This document shows positions 15,675 to 24,015 of a stretch of 64,000 bases of DNA, piece after piece; position 1 is the first letter of the stretch; the number at the start of each line of letters is the position of its first letter. The position numbers were made by a program, and so were the translations under genes. The notes beneath the pieces are model-generated. The model had not been told where the DNA came from. It did no database searches and saw nothing but the letters and a program-made list of their open reading frames with translations. Origin of the DNA: Candidatus Methylomirabilota bacterium (GTDB lineage Bacteria; Methylomirabilota; Methylomirabilia; Methylomirabilales; Methylomirabilaceae); NCBI GenBank assembly GCA_003104975.1, contig PQAM01000008.1, positions 186,001 through 250,000 on the forward strand. Direction: 5' to 3'.

Positions 15675-18600
15675 ATGCAGTTCAGAAGTCTGATATTCCC
15701 CGTGCAAGTGATGGCCTTGTGCCTCTTCCTTCTCCTCGGGCGTGCGGCAGATGCCCGTTCGATTCAAGGAACAGCGCAAGCGTCGGCCGGAGCAAACGAG
15801 CCTCTGATCAAGGCACTCGAGGAGTTCAAGGCAGCAGCCCTCGCCAAGATCGACTCAGACATCGAGACTACGGCCCGGGCCTTCTGGAACGCCTATGACA
15901 TCCAGCGGAGCCGTCGGGTAGCCGACTTGATTCTTGCTCCTCTGACGGTCATTGAGCAGGCGATCGGCGTCGTGGCGGCTGCCAAGAATGCCTCCGAGAT
16001 TGGGACGGGTCTTCAGGGTGCCGAGAGCCTCCTCCAGGTGGTATCGCTCCTTATGGGGCTGAGTCAGCTCAGCCAGGCCGGCCAGAATCTCCAGGTGGCC
16101 ATTGACGGTCTCACCTACAGCGCCGTACTGAAGGAGATGCTTACCGAAGCGGGGGCTTCTTCGCAGCCGGGGGAGTATGCCGCCGTGGTCAAGCTCCACC
16201 TCTACGGGATTGGGGGCCGCAGGAGCCCAGTTGGCGTCTCCTTGGTCGTCGCTGGCCCAGACAAGACGACGCACGAAGTGGTGTGGGGAGCCGCGGCCGT
16301 CAAGCGCCGGACCAGCGAGCACATTGACCAACTCATTAAGGAATTGGAAACCAAGCGCCTCGGGTCGGCTGTGCAAGTTGAGGCGATCCGCGCGCACCTT
16401 GCGTCGCTCACGACGGTCCTGAAACGGTCACGAGCGGATAACGTCAGGGCAGTCCCTACTCTGGTCTCACCGGCAGCTGACGCCTCGCCGGAGATAGAGT
16501 TGGGGACCATCGGCGCGTTCGAGCACGTCCGTCAGCTGGCTCTGACGAATTACGACAACGATCTCCGGCTGGAGCAGATCAGCGTTCTGACCAGCGCCGT
16601 GAAGGCAGGAACCCAGGTGATCAGCCTCAAGGTCGGTTACAAAACCCCTGACGGCACGCTCCTCAAAGAGGTTCGGCGGGAGATGATCCCACTTGGTGCG
16701 TTAGGTATCAACATTCTTACGAAGTTCTTTGCGACCAGCGCCCGCCGTGAGGTCAATGAGCTTCCCCACGAGATGACCCTGAGTCTCCCTGGGGAGTTGG
16801 CCAACACGTGGAAGCTGATCGATGGGGCGGTGGCCTCCGTTCGGGCCTTGCCTCAGGCCACGACTGGCGCTGGAGGCGGGTCAGTAGGGGAGAATGAGAA
16901 GGCAACGCAATGGCTTGAACTCATGCGAGGAGAGGAAAAATTCGGGTTCAAGTTGGACCGGGAGGGAATTCTTTCCTATCGCGGGAAAATGCTAACGCCA
17001 AAGCTGGAAGTTCATGGAGAGCTGGGTGACAGTCGCTATCCACCCCCAAAGGTGGTTATTTCGCGGCTCAGCCCGAGTGGAAGGTACGCCTTTGTGAAGG
17101 CGTGTGAAGCAAGTGATGAGTCCGCACTGTGCTGGTTCCTTTACCTAATTGATACGAAGAGAGGCCAGATGCTGCTGACTTTTGCAGGGAAGTACGGACC
17201 AAAAGATGGGATCAAGTGGTCTCCCGATGAAGCGTACGCCATTGTCCCGTACTCCAGTGAGGGTGCCACTTGGCTATATGGCATTGACTTGGTCACAGGC
17301 AAATCGGAAGAAATCTCCATGTGGCATCTTGCAAAATCAGATGGTCGGTGGATTTGCCCAGGCGAAAGCGGTCTCGTGGTTGATGCAGAAAGCCTCTCGT
17401 GGCGCGAAAACAACAAGAGATTTTACATCAAAGTGGAGGTCCAATGCAGCTCGCATGATTATCAAGAGACCCAAGTGGCTCGCCGGTACGAGATAGCAGT
17501 TGATGTCCCTTCCTTCCATGTCGAAGTGTTGTCTCGCAAGGCTCCAACACCAGTGTACGCCAAAGCCTCGCCCCCAGACTTCTTAACCAGCACAACTATT
17601 GATCCCGAAACCCAGGTACGATTTAGCCTCATTAGAGGCAAAGGCTGTCGACGATCCTGGGGCTACCGGGTGGAGGTTATCGGAGAGGTGCCGAAGTCGA
17701 GCGATGTCCTTAATGACAATCTCGTTAGAGGCATCTTGGAGAAGGCAAGGGATTTCGCAGTCAACTTGTGCCCCCTGTTCAAATCGGGTTCCGATTCAGT
17801 CCATGGCGACTTCATAGAAGTGTACCTTTTTGATTCCCCGATTGATAGACTCGATTTCAGCTCATTGGACGAGCCCGAGTTCAGGGGCTTCGCCGTTCAC
17901 GGCAAGTTTGCTCGTAGGAACAAGGTCATGACACTAGTGACGTATGAAAACCCCCGCTTCGCACAAGCGCAGGCCGAACAACGCCGACGGGAGGAGGAGC
18001 AGCGACGGCAACGCGCGCAAGAGGAACAGCGCAGGAAAGCCGAGGAAAAGCGGAAAGCGTTAGAGTTGCTGTCATCATCTGGATCCCGAGCCCTCCCGAC
18101 GATACTCAGCGTCATGAACGATAAAGATAGCGAGTTTACCCAACGGGTAGCGAAGGTCATAGAAGCGCAAAAGATCGTCCCATCGCAGGAGGACATTCCT
18201 CGTTTCATCGATATTCTTCAAAAACCGGAAAGCTCAACCATCGCGCGGACCATGGCGGCGACGGCTCTCGGGGAATTCGGTTTGAAGGCAAAGGATGCAG
18301 TTCCTGCTCTGACTGAGGCCTCAAAAGGAGGCAACTTAGCCGCGAGGAAAGCGCTCAGGCGCATCAAGTTTCCAAACTCCCCACCTGATTCCTGCAGGGA
18401 CGAGCTTAGCCAGGGAATAGGTGGTCTTATTGCTTCTACAGGGTATGTTCGTCCTTGCCCCAAAGAAGGGGATGAGGAAAAGAAGGCCGCTGCTGACAAA
18501 CTGTTCGTGGAATTTAATCGTAAGCATCGGGTTCAAAATTACGTGGATAGCGAGGCTCTGTCTCGGAATCCGTTTGCATACGAGGGTAAGGTGGTCGCCA

Positions 18601-18863
18601 TGCCCAACCTGACCTTCGATGAGATGATCACCCGCGATCGTGGTCTCTTCAGTGGGAGATCCGGCGTCGCCGTGTCCGGTATCCCCCAAGGGATCTTCTC
18701 AACGCGGCGAGTTAAGGTGATCCTTGCTGGGCGGGTGCTAGGGAATATTGAGATCAAGGTCGGTCCTGTGACGCTCCGGGTCCCTCATCTGCAGTACGTA
18801 GGAGTCTACATTTGCCAAGAAACGGACTGCGCCGACTTCTCCGGCCCAGCCTCGATGCGATGA
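15675..18863 (+). CDS. Large exported protein with coiled coil and HEAT-like repeats
   Basis: A 1062-aa protein with a signal peptide (VQVMALCLFLLLGRAADA). Residues 30-390 are mostly helical then beta; about 430-640 resembles a beta-propeller-like stretch (SRLSPSGRYAFVK, IKWSPDEAYAIVPYSSEG). Residues 757-795 form a charged coiled coil rich in Glu, Arg and Gln (AQAEQRRREEEQRRQRAQEE). Residues 800-905 look like HEAT/Armadillo repeats (ARTMAATALGEFGLKAKDAV). A C-terminal domain with several Cys follows (CRDEL, CPKEGD, YICQETDCADF). GAGGAATGAACA precedes ATG 15675. The whole is unrecognised; a periplasmic scaffold role is inference. Confidence 0.6.
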   Translation: MQFRSLIFPVQVMALCLFLLLGRAADARSIQGTAQASAGANEPLIKALEEFKAAALAKIDSDIETTARAFWNAYDIQRSRRVADLILAPLTVIEQAIGVVAAAKNASEIGTGLQGAESLLQVVSLLMGLSQLSQAGQNLQVAIDGLTYSAVLKEMLTEAGASSQPGEYAAVVKLHLYGIGGRRSPVGVSLVVAGPDKTTHEVVWGAAAVKRRTSEHIDQLIKELETKRLGSAVQVEAIRAHLASLTTVLKRSRADNVRAVPTLVSPAADASPEIELGTIGAFEHVRQLALTNYDNDLRLEQISVLTSAVKAGTQVISLKVGYKTPDGTLLKEVRREMIPLGALGINILTKFFATSARREVNELPHEMTLSLPGELANTWKLIDGAVASVRALPQATTGAGGGSVGENEKATQWLELMRGEEKFGFKLDREGILSYRGKMLTPKLEVHGELGDSRYPPPKVVISRLSPSGRYAFVKACEASDESALCWFLYLIDTKRGQMLLTFAGKYGPKDGIKWSPDEAYAIVPYSSEGATWLYGIDLVTGKSEEISMWHLAKSDGRWICPGESGLVVDAESLSWRENNKRFYIKVEVQCSSHDYQETQVARRYEIAVDVPSFHVEVLSRKAPTPVYAKASPPDFLTSTTIDPETQVRFSLIRGKGCRRSWGYRVEVIGEVPKSSDVLNDNLVRGILEKARDFAVNLCPLFKSGSDSVHGDFIEVYLFDSPIDRLDFSSLDEPEFRGFAVHGKFARRNKVMTLVTYENPRFAQAQAEQRRREEEQRRQRAQEEQRRKAEEKRKALELLSSSGSRALPTILSVMNDKDSEFTQRVAKVIEAQKIVPSQEDIPRFIDILQKPESSTIARTMAATALGEFGLKAKDAVPALTEASKGGNLAARKALRRIKFPNSPPDSCRDELSQGIGGLIASTGYVRPCPKEGDEEKKAAADKLFVEFNRKHRVQNYVDSEALSRNPFAYEGKVVAMPNLTFDEMITRDRGLFSGRSGVAVSGIPQGIFSTRRVKVILAGRVLGNIEIKVGPVTLRVPHLQYVGVYICQETDCADFSGPASMR

Positions 18864-19037
18864 GATTTACGGTCGTTGTGAGTTGGCAGTCATCAACCTG
18901 GGTGGCTCGCAGTGGGGCCGCTTGAGATCGCCAGAGGAGTGGTAACCGTAGCCTCTGGGCTTTCCGCAAAAGTGGGTTGAAGGCGAGCAGTATCCAGTAA
19001 CAAATCTTAGAATCTTCTCAGCAAGGAGGGTGTTGGA

Positions 19038-20465
19038 ATGAAGCCGGTCGTGGTGGCACTCGTGATACTTGCACTCGGTGGCTGTGTCGGTACACAGTCG
19101 TACCCTCCTGGTGGCGGTCTTGGCACGTTCCCGGGCCCCATAGATCCGTTGAGCAGATACCAGGACTTCCGGGAGGCCCGGATTGAAGCGGCGAGCATAC
19201 AAGTTTTAGCCGACGACAGTGTTGTGATCGTGCTCCGATACCTCAACAAGACTCAACAGGACTTTCTCATCCACTTTCCACCTTACCGCTTGTGCAGCGG
19301 TAGTGCCGGACTGGTCGATGATGCGGGCAACGAGTATCGCTGCACGGGCGCCACCGGAATCGACGACATGTATGGGTTGTCATTCCCTGCGGGCAGCCAG
19401 GTGACTGCCTCGTTTCGGTTTGAGCCTCCGAGGCAAATGCAGACCAAGGGGACTCGTTTCTCCTTCCGCAGTACACAGTTACTGAGTAGGCCCATAGCGA
19501 GAGGCACCCCACCGGTGGTGGCCCGGTATTCCATTACGCTTTCTGACCTCGAACCGCGTCAAAAGGCATCCACGTCAGAGGTGACCCCATCCGGGAAAAC
19601 TGATCTGGGAGGAAAAGGCTCATTAACATCAGGGGGTAGCTTGCAAGACTTCCGGGAGGCCAGGATTGAGACGGCGAGTGTACAGGTTTTAGCTGACGAT
19701 AGTGTTGTGATTGTGCTCCGATACCTCAACAAGACTCAGCAGGACTTCCTCATCCACTTTCCACCTTACCAAGGCTGCGTCGCTGGGCTCGTCGATGATG
19801 CGGGCAACGAGTATCGCTGCACGGGGACCACCGGAATCGACGGCACGCACGGGTTATCATTTCCTGCGGGCAGCCAAGTGACTGCCTCGTTTCGGTTTAC
19901 GCCTCCGAGGCAAATGCAGACCAAGGGGACTCATTTTTCCTTCCGCAGCACACATCTGCTTAGTAGTCCCGTAGCGAAAGGCACGCCACCGGTGGTGGCC
20001 CGGTATGCTGTCACGTTGATCGATGTTAATCCGGCGGTACTTGCTGAAGTACCCCGAGTGGACGACATCTGGGATTATCCCCAAATCCGGGTAGAACTCG
20101 CCAATCTTCAAGCAGTGGGTGATGAAATCTTACTAGCGGTGCGGTACACGAATAAAACTCAGGGTCCCTTCCTCGTCCACTTGCCACCTTACTCATGTAG
20201 CGATAGCACCGGGCTCCTCGATGATGCGGGCAACGAATATCGCTGCGCGGGCACCACCGGAATCGACAGCCGGGATGGGTTGTCGCTACCCGCGGGAAGT
20301 CAGGCCACTGCCTCCTTTCGGTTTGCTCCCCCACGCTGGACACAGAGCAAGGGATCTCGCTTTTCCTTCCTCAGCACACACTTGCTCAGCATCCCCGTCG
20401 CACGAGGCACGCCACCGGTGGTGGCCAGGTATGCTGTCACGCTGCTTCGCATGGAACTTAGATGA
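19038..20465 (+). CDS. Lipoprotein built of three tandem ~130-aa repeats
   Basis: A 475-aa protein with signal sequence and lipobox (LVILALGGC, Cys about 16). The mature chain carries three copies of one beta-rich domain: about residues 43-172, 204-328 and 348-472. Each includes a strand pair (VLADDSVVIVLRYLNKTQQDF), HFPPY, a Cys, DDAGNEYRC, TGID, GLSFPAGSQVTASFRF, PPR and GTPPVVARY. The two Cys per repeat (before GLVDDAG and in NEYRC) probably form a disulfide. Copies 1 and 2 are nearly identical, copy 3 more diverged, so duplication happened in two steps. AAGGAGG precedes the ATG. The domain family is unknown to me. Confidence 0.65.
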   Translation: MKPVVVALVILALGGCVGTQSYPPGGGLGTFPGPIDPLSRYQDFREARIEAASIQVLADDSVVIVLRYLNKTQQDFLIHFPPYRLCSGSAGLVDDAGNEYRCTGATGIDDMYGLSFPAGSQVTASFRFEPPRQMQTKGTRFSFRSTQLLSRPIARGTPPVVARYSITLSDLEPRQKASTSEVTPSGKTDLGGKGSLTSGGSLQDFREARIETASVQVLADDSVVIVLRYLNKTQQDFLIHFPPYQGCVAGLVDDAGNEYRCTGTTGIDGTHGLSFPAGSQVTASFRFTPPRQMQTKGTHFSFRSTHLLSSPVAKGTPPVVARYAVTLIDVNPAVLAEVPRVDDIWDYPQIRVELANLQAVGDEILLAVRYTNKTQGPFLVHLPPYSCSDSTGLLDDAGNEYRCAGTTGIDSRDGLSLPAGSQATASFRFAPPRWTQSKGSRFSFLSTHLLSIPVARGTPPVVARYAVTLLRMELR

Positions 20466-20510
20466 GCCGGGTGACGTGGGGAACGTACCTATTTGCAGGA
20501 TAGGGGTGTT

Positions 20511-20964
20511 GTCCCAAATCTCAGTTGTCTCAAGAGATGAGTGGTCGGAGGACAGCCTAGGGAGCCTGTGAGCAACCTAACAGGTTGCCCAAGTGGCGGC
20601 GGCAGGGTCCACAGGCCAAGTCTCGCATCGGGTAGCCGAACTCGCCTGGATTTGTGATAGAAGCGAGCGGAAAGGAGGACCACCTGATGCGACATCGAGA
20701 GCGAAGGGTACTGGAGTCGCTCCTCATCCATGAGAGGAGTCCCGGAAGGTCATACGCACCGGCCATATCAATTACTACGGGCAGTTCTATCGGGTGCCTG
20801 AGCAGTACATCGGTCGCCGTGTGTGGATCACCCTCAAGGGCGAGACCCTTCGCATTGAGTGCGGGAAGGAGGTCATTGCGACCCACCAGATCAAAACCGA
20901 CTACCTCCGAGTCTTGCCCCGAGACAATTGAGACTTGGAAAAGTGAGACAATTGAGACTTGGAC
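20511..20964. mobile_element. Remnant of an IS21-like insertion sequence
   Basis: The left end GTCCCAAATCTCAGTTGTCTCA (20511-20532, 22 bases given here only by its ends GTCCC and TCTCA) is an inverted match to two right-end units at 20921-20938 and 20945-20964 (GAGACAATTGAGACTTGG each). Between them is the 3' end of a Mu/IstA-type transposase frame. Repeated ~20-bp binding units near the ends are a known trait of IS21-family elements. With only ~450 bp left, the element is dead. Confidence 0.55.
20746..20931 (+). pseudogene. Transposase fragment (IstA/Mu-type C-terminus)
   Basis: Sixty-one codons in frame from 20746 to TGA 20931 read as INYYGQFYRVPEQYIGRRVW then ITLKGETLRIECGKEVIATH and a short tail. 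This matches the beta-barrel C-terminal domain of rve-type transposases (Y.G..Y.VP..YIGR.V...L.G..L.I...). The catalytic core and any start codon are missing, so this is a 3' remnant of an IS21-like gene. Confidence 0.6.
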
Positions 20965-21036
20965 TCACAAAAGTGGGACGGACTTGACTTCTGTTCCCAA
21001 GTGCGGTATCAACAACTTAATAAATCGTGTAATTGA

Positions 21037-21076
21037 CAGCCCAGTTTAACTGGGCTGCAACCAAGCGAGAGGTTGC
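21037..21076 (+). promoter_or_regulatory. Two consecutive hairpins before the 21077 gene
   Basis: A 21-nt near-perfect palindrome (CAGCCCAGTT ... AACTGGGCTG, 21037-21057) is followed at once by GCAACC (21057-21062) pairing with GGTTGC (21071-21076). The second stem ends at the base before the ATG and sequesters part of the purine-rich GAGAGG, which is the likely ribosome site. Translational control of the two-gene unit is possible. Confidence 0.45.
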
Positions 21077-21520
21077 ATGGACTTTCAGCCATCAAATTTG
21101 TTTGTGCGAGATTGTACGCTTTTTGGGGACACAGGACGCCCGTCTTCTAGCCTTCGTTGTTTCCACTATTTTTTTAATGGCTGGAACAAGCAGTGGATCA
21201 TGACTCCATGGAAGGCTAAAAGATCCCTTGTTGTCATGAAGCCGATCTGGGTGACGTCATGGCAATATTACAACGCCACAGAGGCTCGCCTAGCCCTTTC
21301 CTTACCGGGTCCTGAGCCTACCCACAAGCTCACTCTCGTGCTCTCGAACGATGTCGACGTTGAACTTTATGGTCCGTGCTTCGTGGCACCACTTCAACGA
21401 GCGGCGGCTCTGGCGGATGTTCACATGGGACGTCCTGGAAACGGTGTTGAGTATATGCTCAAGGGCCCGTTTCCGCTCCAGTTTAATTATGACCAGTACA
21501 GTGTAGAGAATCTGAAATGA
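21077..21520 (+). CDS. Hypothetical 147-aa protein, first gene of a coupled pair
   Basis: No family recognised. The protein is rich in aromatic residues (FHYFFNGWNKQWIMTPW, VTSWQYYNATEARLALSL) and predicted mostly beta (HKLTLVLSNDVDVELYG). No signal peptide. Its stop overlaps the next ATG as ATGA, so the two proteins are made together. The gene directly follows the IS21-like remnant and has lower GC than the chromosomal part. Confidence 0.5.
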   Translation: MDFQPSNLFVRDCTLFGDTGRPSSSLRCFHYFFNGWNKQWIMTPWKAKRSLVVMKPIWVTSWQYYNATEARLALSLPGPEPTHKLTLVLSNDVDVELYGPCFVAPLQRAAALADVHMGRPGNGVEYMLKGPFPLQFNYDQYSVENLK

Positions 21521-22059
21521 CGCAAGAGTTGCGCTTGCCGAGTACAGACGCCATCAAGATTGCAGCAGAGAAAATCCATATGCAGATGGATGACGCCGAT
21601 CTCGCGGAGTCTTATGAGCTCAGCCTCATACGGCTCCAACCCCTGTCGTGGCCAGTACGTTTGGACTATGACGCGCCTCTCCGTGTAGCCCAGCTCGTCA
21701 TCGATCTCGGCACCGCAAAGCCTGACGTTTTCAAGATGGTGCGCTCGATTTGCTGGGCTATGGCCGCCGATGAAGATCATCCAGAGACACAGCGCATGGG
21801 ACTTACTGTGCTCTTTGCCATCAAGAAGGCACGCACTCTCTTTCCCAAACCTACAGCATTAGAGGAGGAGATAGAGAGGGGCGTGAAGCTGCTAGGGCTA
21901 AAAGAGTCATCCGAATCAAAAAGCGCCGCTGAGCTGGGCGATGAGGCTGGTGACCTTGTAATGGGTTGGTTTGATTGGCTCAAAAACAAGGGGGCTAAAG
22001 AACCCTCCAAGCGTTTTCTCACCTGGGCCGCGGAAAAGATATACACCCCTGCCGAATAA
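21517..22059 (+). CDS. Hypothetical 180-aa protein, second gene of a coupled pair
   Basis: No family recognised. A helical, soluble protein (DAIKIAAEKIHMQMDDADLA, EEEIERGVKLLGL) ending in a basic helix (PSKRFLTWAAEKIY). Middle segment DVFKMVRSICWAMAADEDH may be a buried helix. Start ATG overlaps the upstream stop by 4 nt. The pair could form a two-component toxin or defence unit, but the sequence gives no direct support. Confidence 0.5.
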   Translation: MTQELRLPSTDAIKIAAEKIHMQMDDADLAESYELSLIRLQPLSWPVRLDYDAPLRVAQLVIDLGTAKPDVFKMVRSICWAMAADEDHPETQRMGLTVLFAIKKARTLFPKPTALEEEIERGVKLLGLKESSESKSAAELGDEAGDLVMGWFDWLKNKGAKEPSKRFLTWAAEKIYTPAE

Positions 22060-22494
22060 GTTCTAGACCCGCGCCACTTCCCAACTCATACGATCCTTCT
22101 CAGCCCCCACTCATAAAGGTGGGGTACGAGTCTATTATTTGGCACACCTTCGACAATAACATCAATAAAAAACCCCACTAGAGTCAATGCCTGCTTTAAG
22201 TGGGATAGTGTCCTAATTTGGAATTCGGGCAACTCACGAGATCTTCGAATAAGAACGCTACCAAGAAGGGAGGTCTCAACAAAGAAAGCAAGAAAAAATC
22301 GCCTCTATAGTAGGGGGGATATCGCGCAGCTCTCGTTGGCTAGAAGATCGAGAACCGATGCTCGATGTACTCCCGCTTATCGATCGCCTGTTCCTCGTAG
22401 AGCTTGCCCCATGACCGCCTGACGAAGCTTCCCTCGCTCCACGGTTGGCCGATGAGGCTGAGCAGCAGGATATCGGCCATCAGGGCCAATTCCA
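22060..22494. other. AT-richer spacer without recognised gene
   Basis: About 435 bp with several short A/T runs. A minus-strand stretch around 22340-22490 reads as a protein-like tail (LYEEQAIDKREYIEHRF) but has no start of its own before the repeat and tRNA-like sequence; it may be a gene remnant. Otherwise nothing seen. Confidence 0.4.
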
Positions 22495-22524
22495 CCTGCC
22501 TGTGCGTTGCACGCAGACAGGTCG
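22495..22524. repeat. 30-bp palindromic repeat, copy 2
   Basis: Same 30-bp unit as at 5751-5780 (two differences), here just upstream of the tRNA-like sequence at the presumed edge of the accessory region. Confidence 0.6.
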
Positions 22525-22531
22525 AAGAGCC

Positions 22532-22640
22532 GACCCGTAGCCGTTCGCTGAAAAGGACGAGATTTTGTCCTTTTTTCAGAAAGATCGGAATGTCGGTCGG
22601 CGACAGGGAGTCCGGGGTTCGAGTCCCCGACGGGTCACCA
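22532..22640 (+). other. Degenerate tRNA-like sequence / tRNA 3'-end remnant
   Basis: The 3' part is perfect: T stem CGGGG/CCCCG with loop TTCGAGT (22613-22629), acceptor strand ACGGGTC (22630-22636), discriminator A and encoded CCA (22638-22640). GACCCGT at 22532-22538 pairs exactly with the acceptor strand. The full length is 109 nt, but a hairpin of 32 nt (22548-22579) sits where the D loop would be; without it the length is 77 nt with normal arm spacing. U8, U33 and the D-loop GG are missing, so it is not a working tRNA. Confidence 0.55.
22548..22579. repeat. Hairpin inside the tRNA-like sequence
   Basis: CTGAAAAGGAC (22548-22558) pairs with GTCC-TTTT-TTCAG (22567-22579), with two extra T. 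It could act as a weak bidirectional terminator, or be an insertion into a former tRNA gene. Confidence 0.5.
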
Positions 22641-22734
22641 TATTTTCTTATCTTGCAATCCCTGTCGTTCACACCCCCGCTCTGCCTGGGTAAGGGAATA
22701 TCCGTTGCGCTCCCAGGTTCGGCGTAGGCGCGCC

Positions 22735-23643
22735 TTAGTGTCCGTCGCACAATTTCGGATCTATTGTCGTATAGATCTGAGGCTTGGTGCGCGGCTGCGC
22801 GAGGCGCGTGATGTAGGTATTCATGTGATGACCGCGGAAGATCTCGTCATCGCGCACGTCCTTGAGATTGCCCAGCAGCGCGATGGCGAACAGTCTGCGG
22901 GACAGGTCCTCCCGTGCGGCCTCGAAGTGCGGGGAGTCAAGCAGCAGCAGGACGTCCCCCCCGTGCGCGTAACCGCGGGACGGTAGGAATGCCACCACGT
23001 CATCACAGCTTACGACGCGCGTGGTCTTCTGCATCAGGCGGTTAAACGCGGAGACGCCCGCGGTGTCGGTTACCTTCGGCTGGCCGAATGTGACAAGTCT
23101 TTCCACGGCGCCGCCCGCCTTCTCGATGCGCATCGCCAGCAGCAGCGCAGCGGCGCCCCCGAGGGAATGGCCGGTCAGGCCCACGGTATAGCCCGGCTTC
23201 AGGAGTTGCTTCGCCTTCAGATCCTCATCCACCGCGCGCGCAACGGCCGCGAAGCCGGGATGGACCGGAATGGCGAGCGCGCTCTCTTGCTTGGGTACCG
23301 CATCGGCGTCGGTGAGTAGCTGGCGGAAGTCTTGCGTCCCCTCGATGCCGATATAGTGCCTGTGCGCGGCATTGTCCGTCCCGAGCAGGTACGCCGTCGT
23401 CGTACCCGGCACGCTTCCGGCAACGGGGACGTCGGTCACGCGGACAAACACGGTGTTCGGAAGAGTCGGTATGCGAGACGAATTCCGATAGGCTGCTTGC
23501 GCGATGGGCGCGTAGAATGCGATGTCCGGCGCCCACGCGGCGTAACGCTCCAGCATCGAGGTACGCTCGAGAGGAGTCAGTGCCGGGGCGCATCCCGCGA
23601 GGAGGAGGGTACCAAGCGCAAGGAGCATGCGCAGCGGCGTCAT
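22735..23643 (-). CDS. Lipase family (class 3-like) lipoprotein
   Basis: A 302-aa protein. Signal sequence MLLALGTLLLAGCAP carries a good lipobox (LLAGC). The serine-hydrolase core follows: VGLTGHSLGGAAALLLA (nucleophile elbow GHSLGG near residue 155), later Asp in VVSCDDVVAFLPS and His in FRGHHMNTYI, an order that fits a class 3 lipase triad. ATG 23643 is chosen because it puts the signal at the N-terminus; an upstream ATG at 23787 has a better ribosome site (GGAAGGATCGC) but would add 48 basic residues. Lipid ester hydrolysis at the outer or inner membrane is likely. It marks the start of chromosomal-looking genes. Confidence 0.75.
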   Translation of the reverse strand: MTPLRMLLALGTLLLAGCAPALTPLERTSMLERYAAWAPDIAFYAPIAQAAYRNSSRIPTLPNTVFVRVTDVPVAGSVPGTTTAYLLGTDNAAHRHYIGIEGTQDFRQLLTDADAVPKQESALAIPVHPGFAAVARAVDEDLKAKQLLKPGYTVGLTGHSLGGAAALLLAMRIEKAGGAVERLVTFGQPKVTDTAGVSAFNRLMQKTTRVVSCDDVVAFLPSRGYAHGGDVLLLLDSPHFEAAREDLSRRLFAIALLGNLKDVRDDEIFRGHHMNTYITRLAQPRTKPQIYTTIDPKLCDGH

Positions 23644-24015
23644 GGCCGGGCGCTCATTGAGAGTGTGTCGACGGGCTGAACGGTGCAAAGTCGTCGTGGT
23701 CATGGGCAAGACAGAAGGCTTCACAGAGAACCTCCTCGCGTTATCGGCTACGTTCCTGCGAACCAGGTCCAGCGGGTGAACGCTCATGCGATCCTTCCCT
23801 CAGTGCGCCAGCATAGAGCGGGCAACAGGGGGTTGGAAAGCCTAGGGGAACAGGTCGGCGACCAAGCGGGCCAATCGCGGGACCCAGGGGAGGGTCGCCG
23901 CGCTGAAGAAACGTGTCTACTATGGGGGAACCGTATCAGACGCAGTAGGGAAGGTCAAGGAAAACGTAAACGACATCGGCTACCGAGAACCGGATGGTGA
24001 GCATCAGGCACGTCA

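Noticed and set aside
20654-21049. 131-codon plus-strand frame over the IS remnant
   Set aside because: The frame is Ser/Thr-rich and unlike any protein, while another frame at 20746-20931 gives a clear transposase C-terminus.
22532-22640. Functional tRNA gene
   Set aside because: Length 109 nt, no U8, no U33, no D-loop GG and a mismatch in the anticodon stem; only the 3' half is tRNA-like.
22340-22750. Minus-strand 136-codon frame near the island edge
   Set aside because: Its middle is the antisense of the tRNA-like T arm (typical GTRTPDS-type translation), so it is not a real gene as a whole; only a possible remnant at its 3' end.
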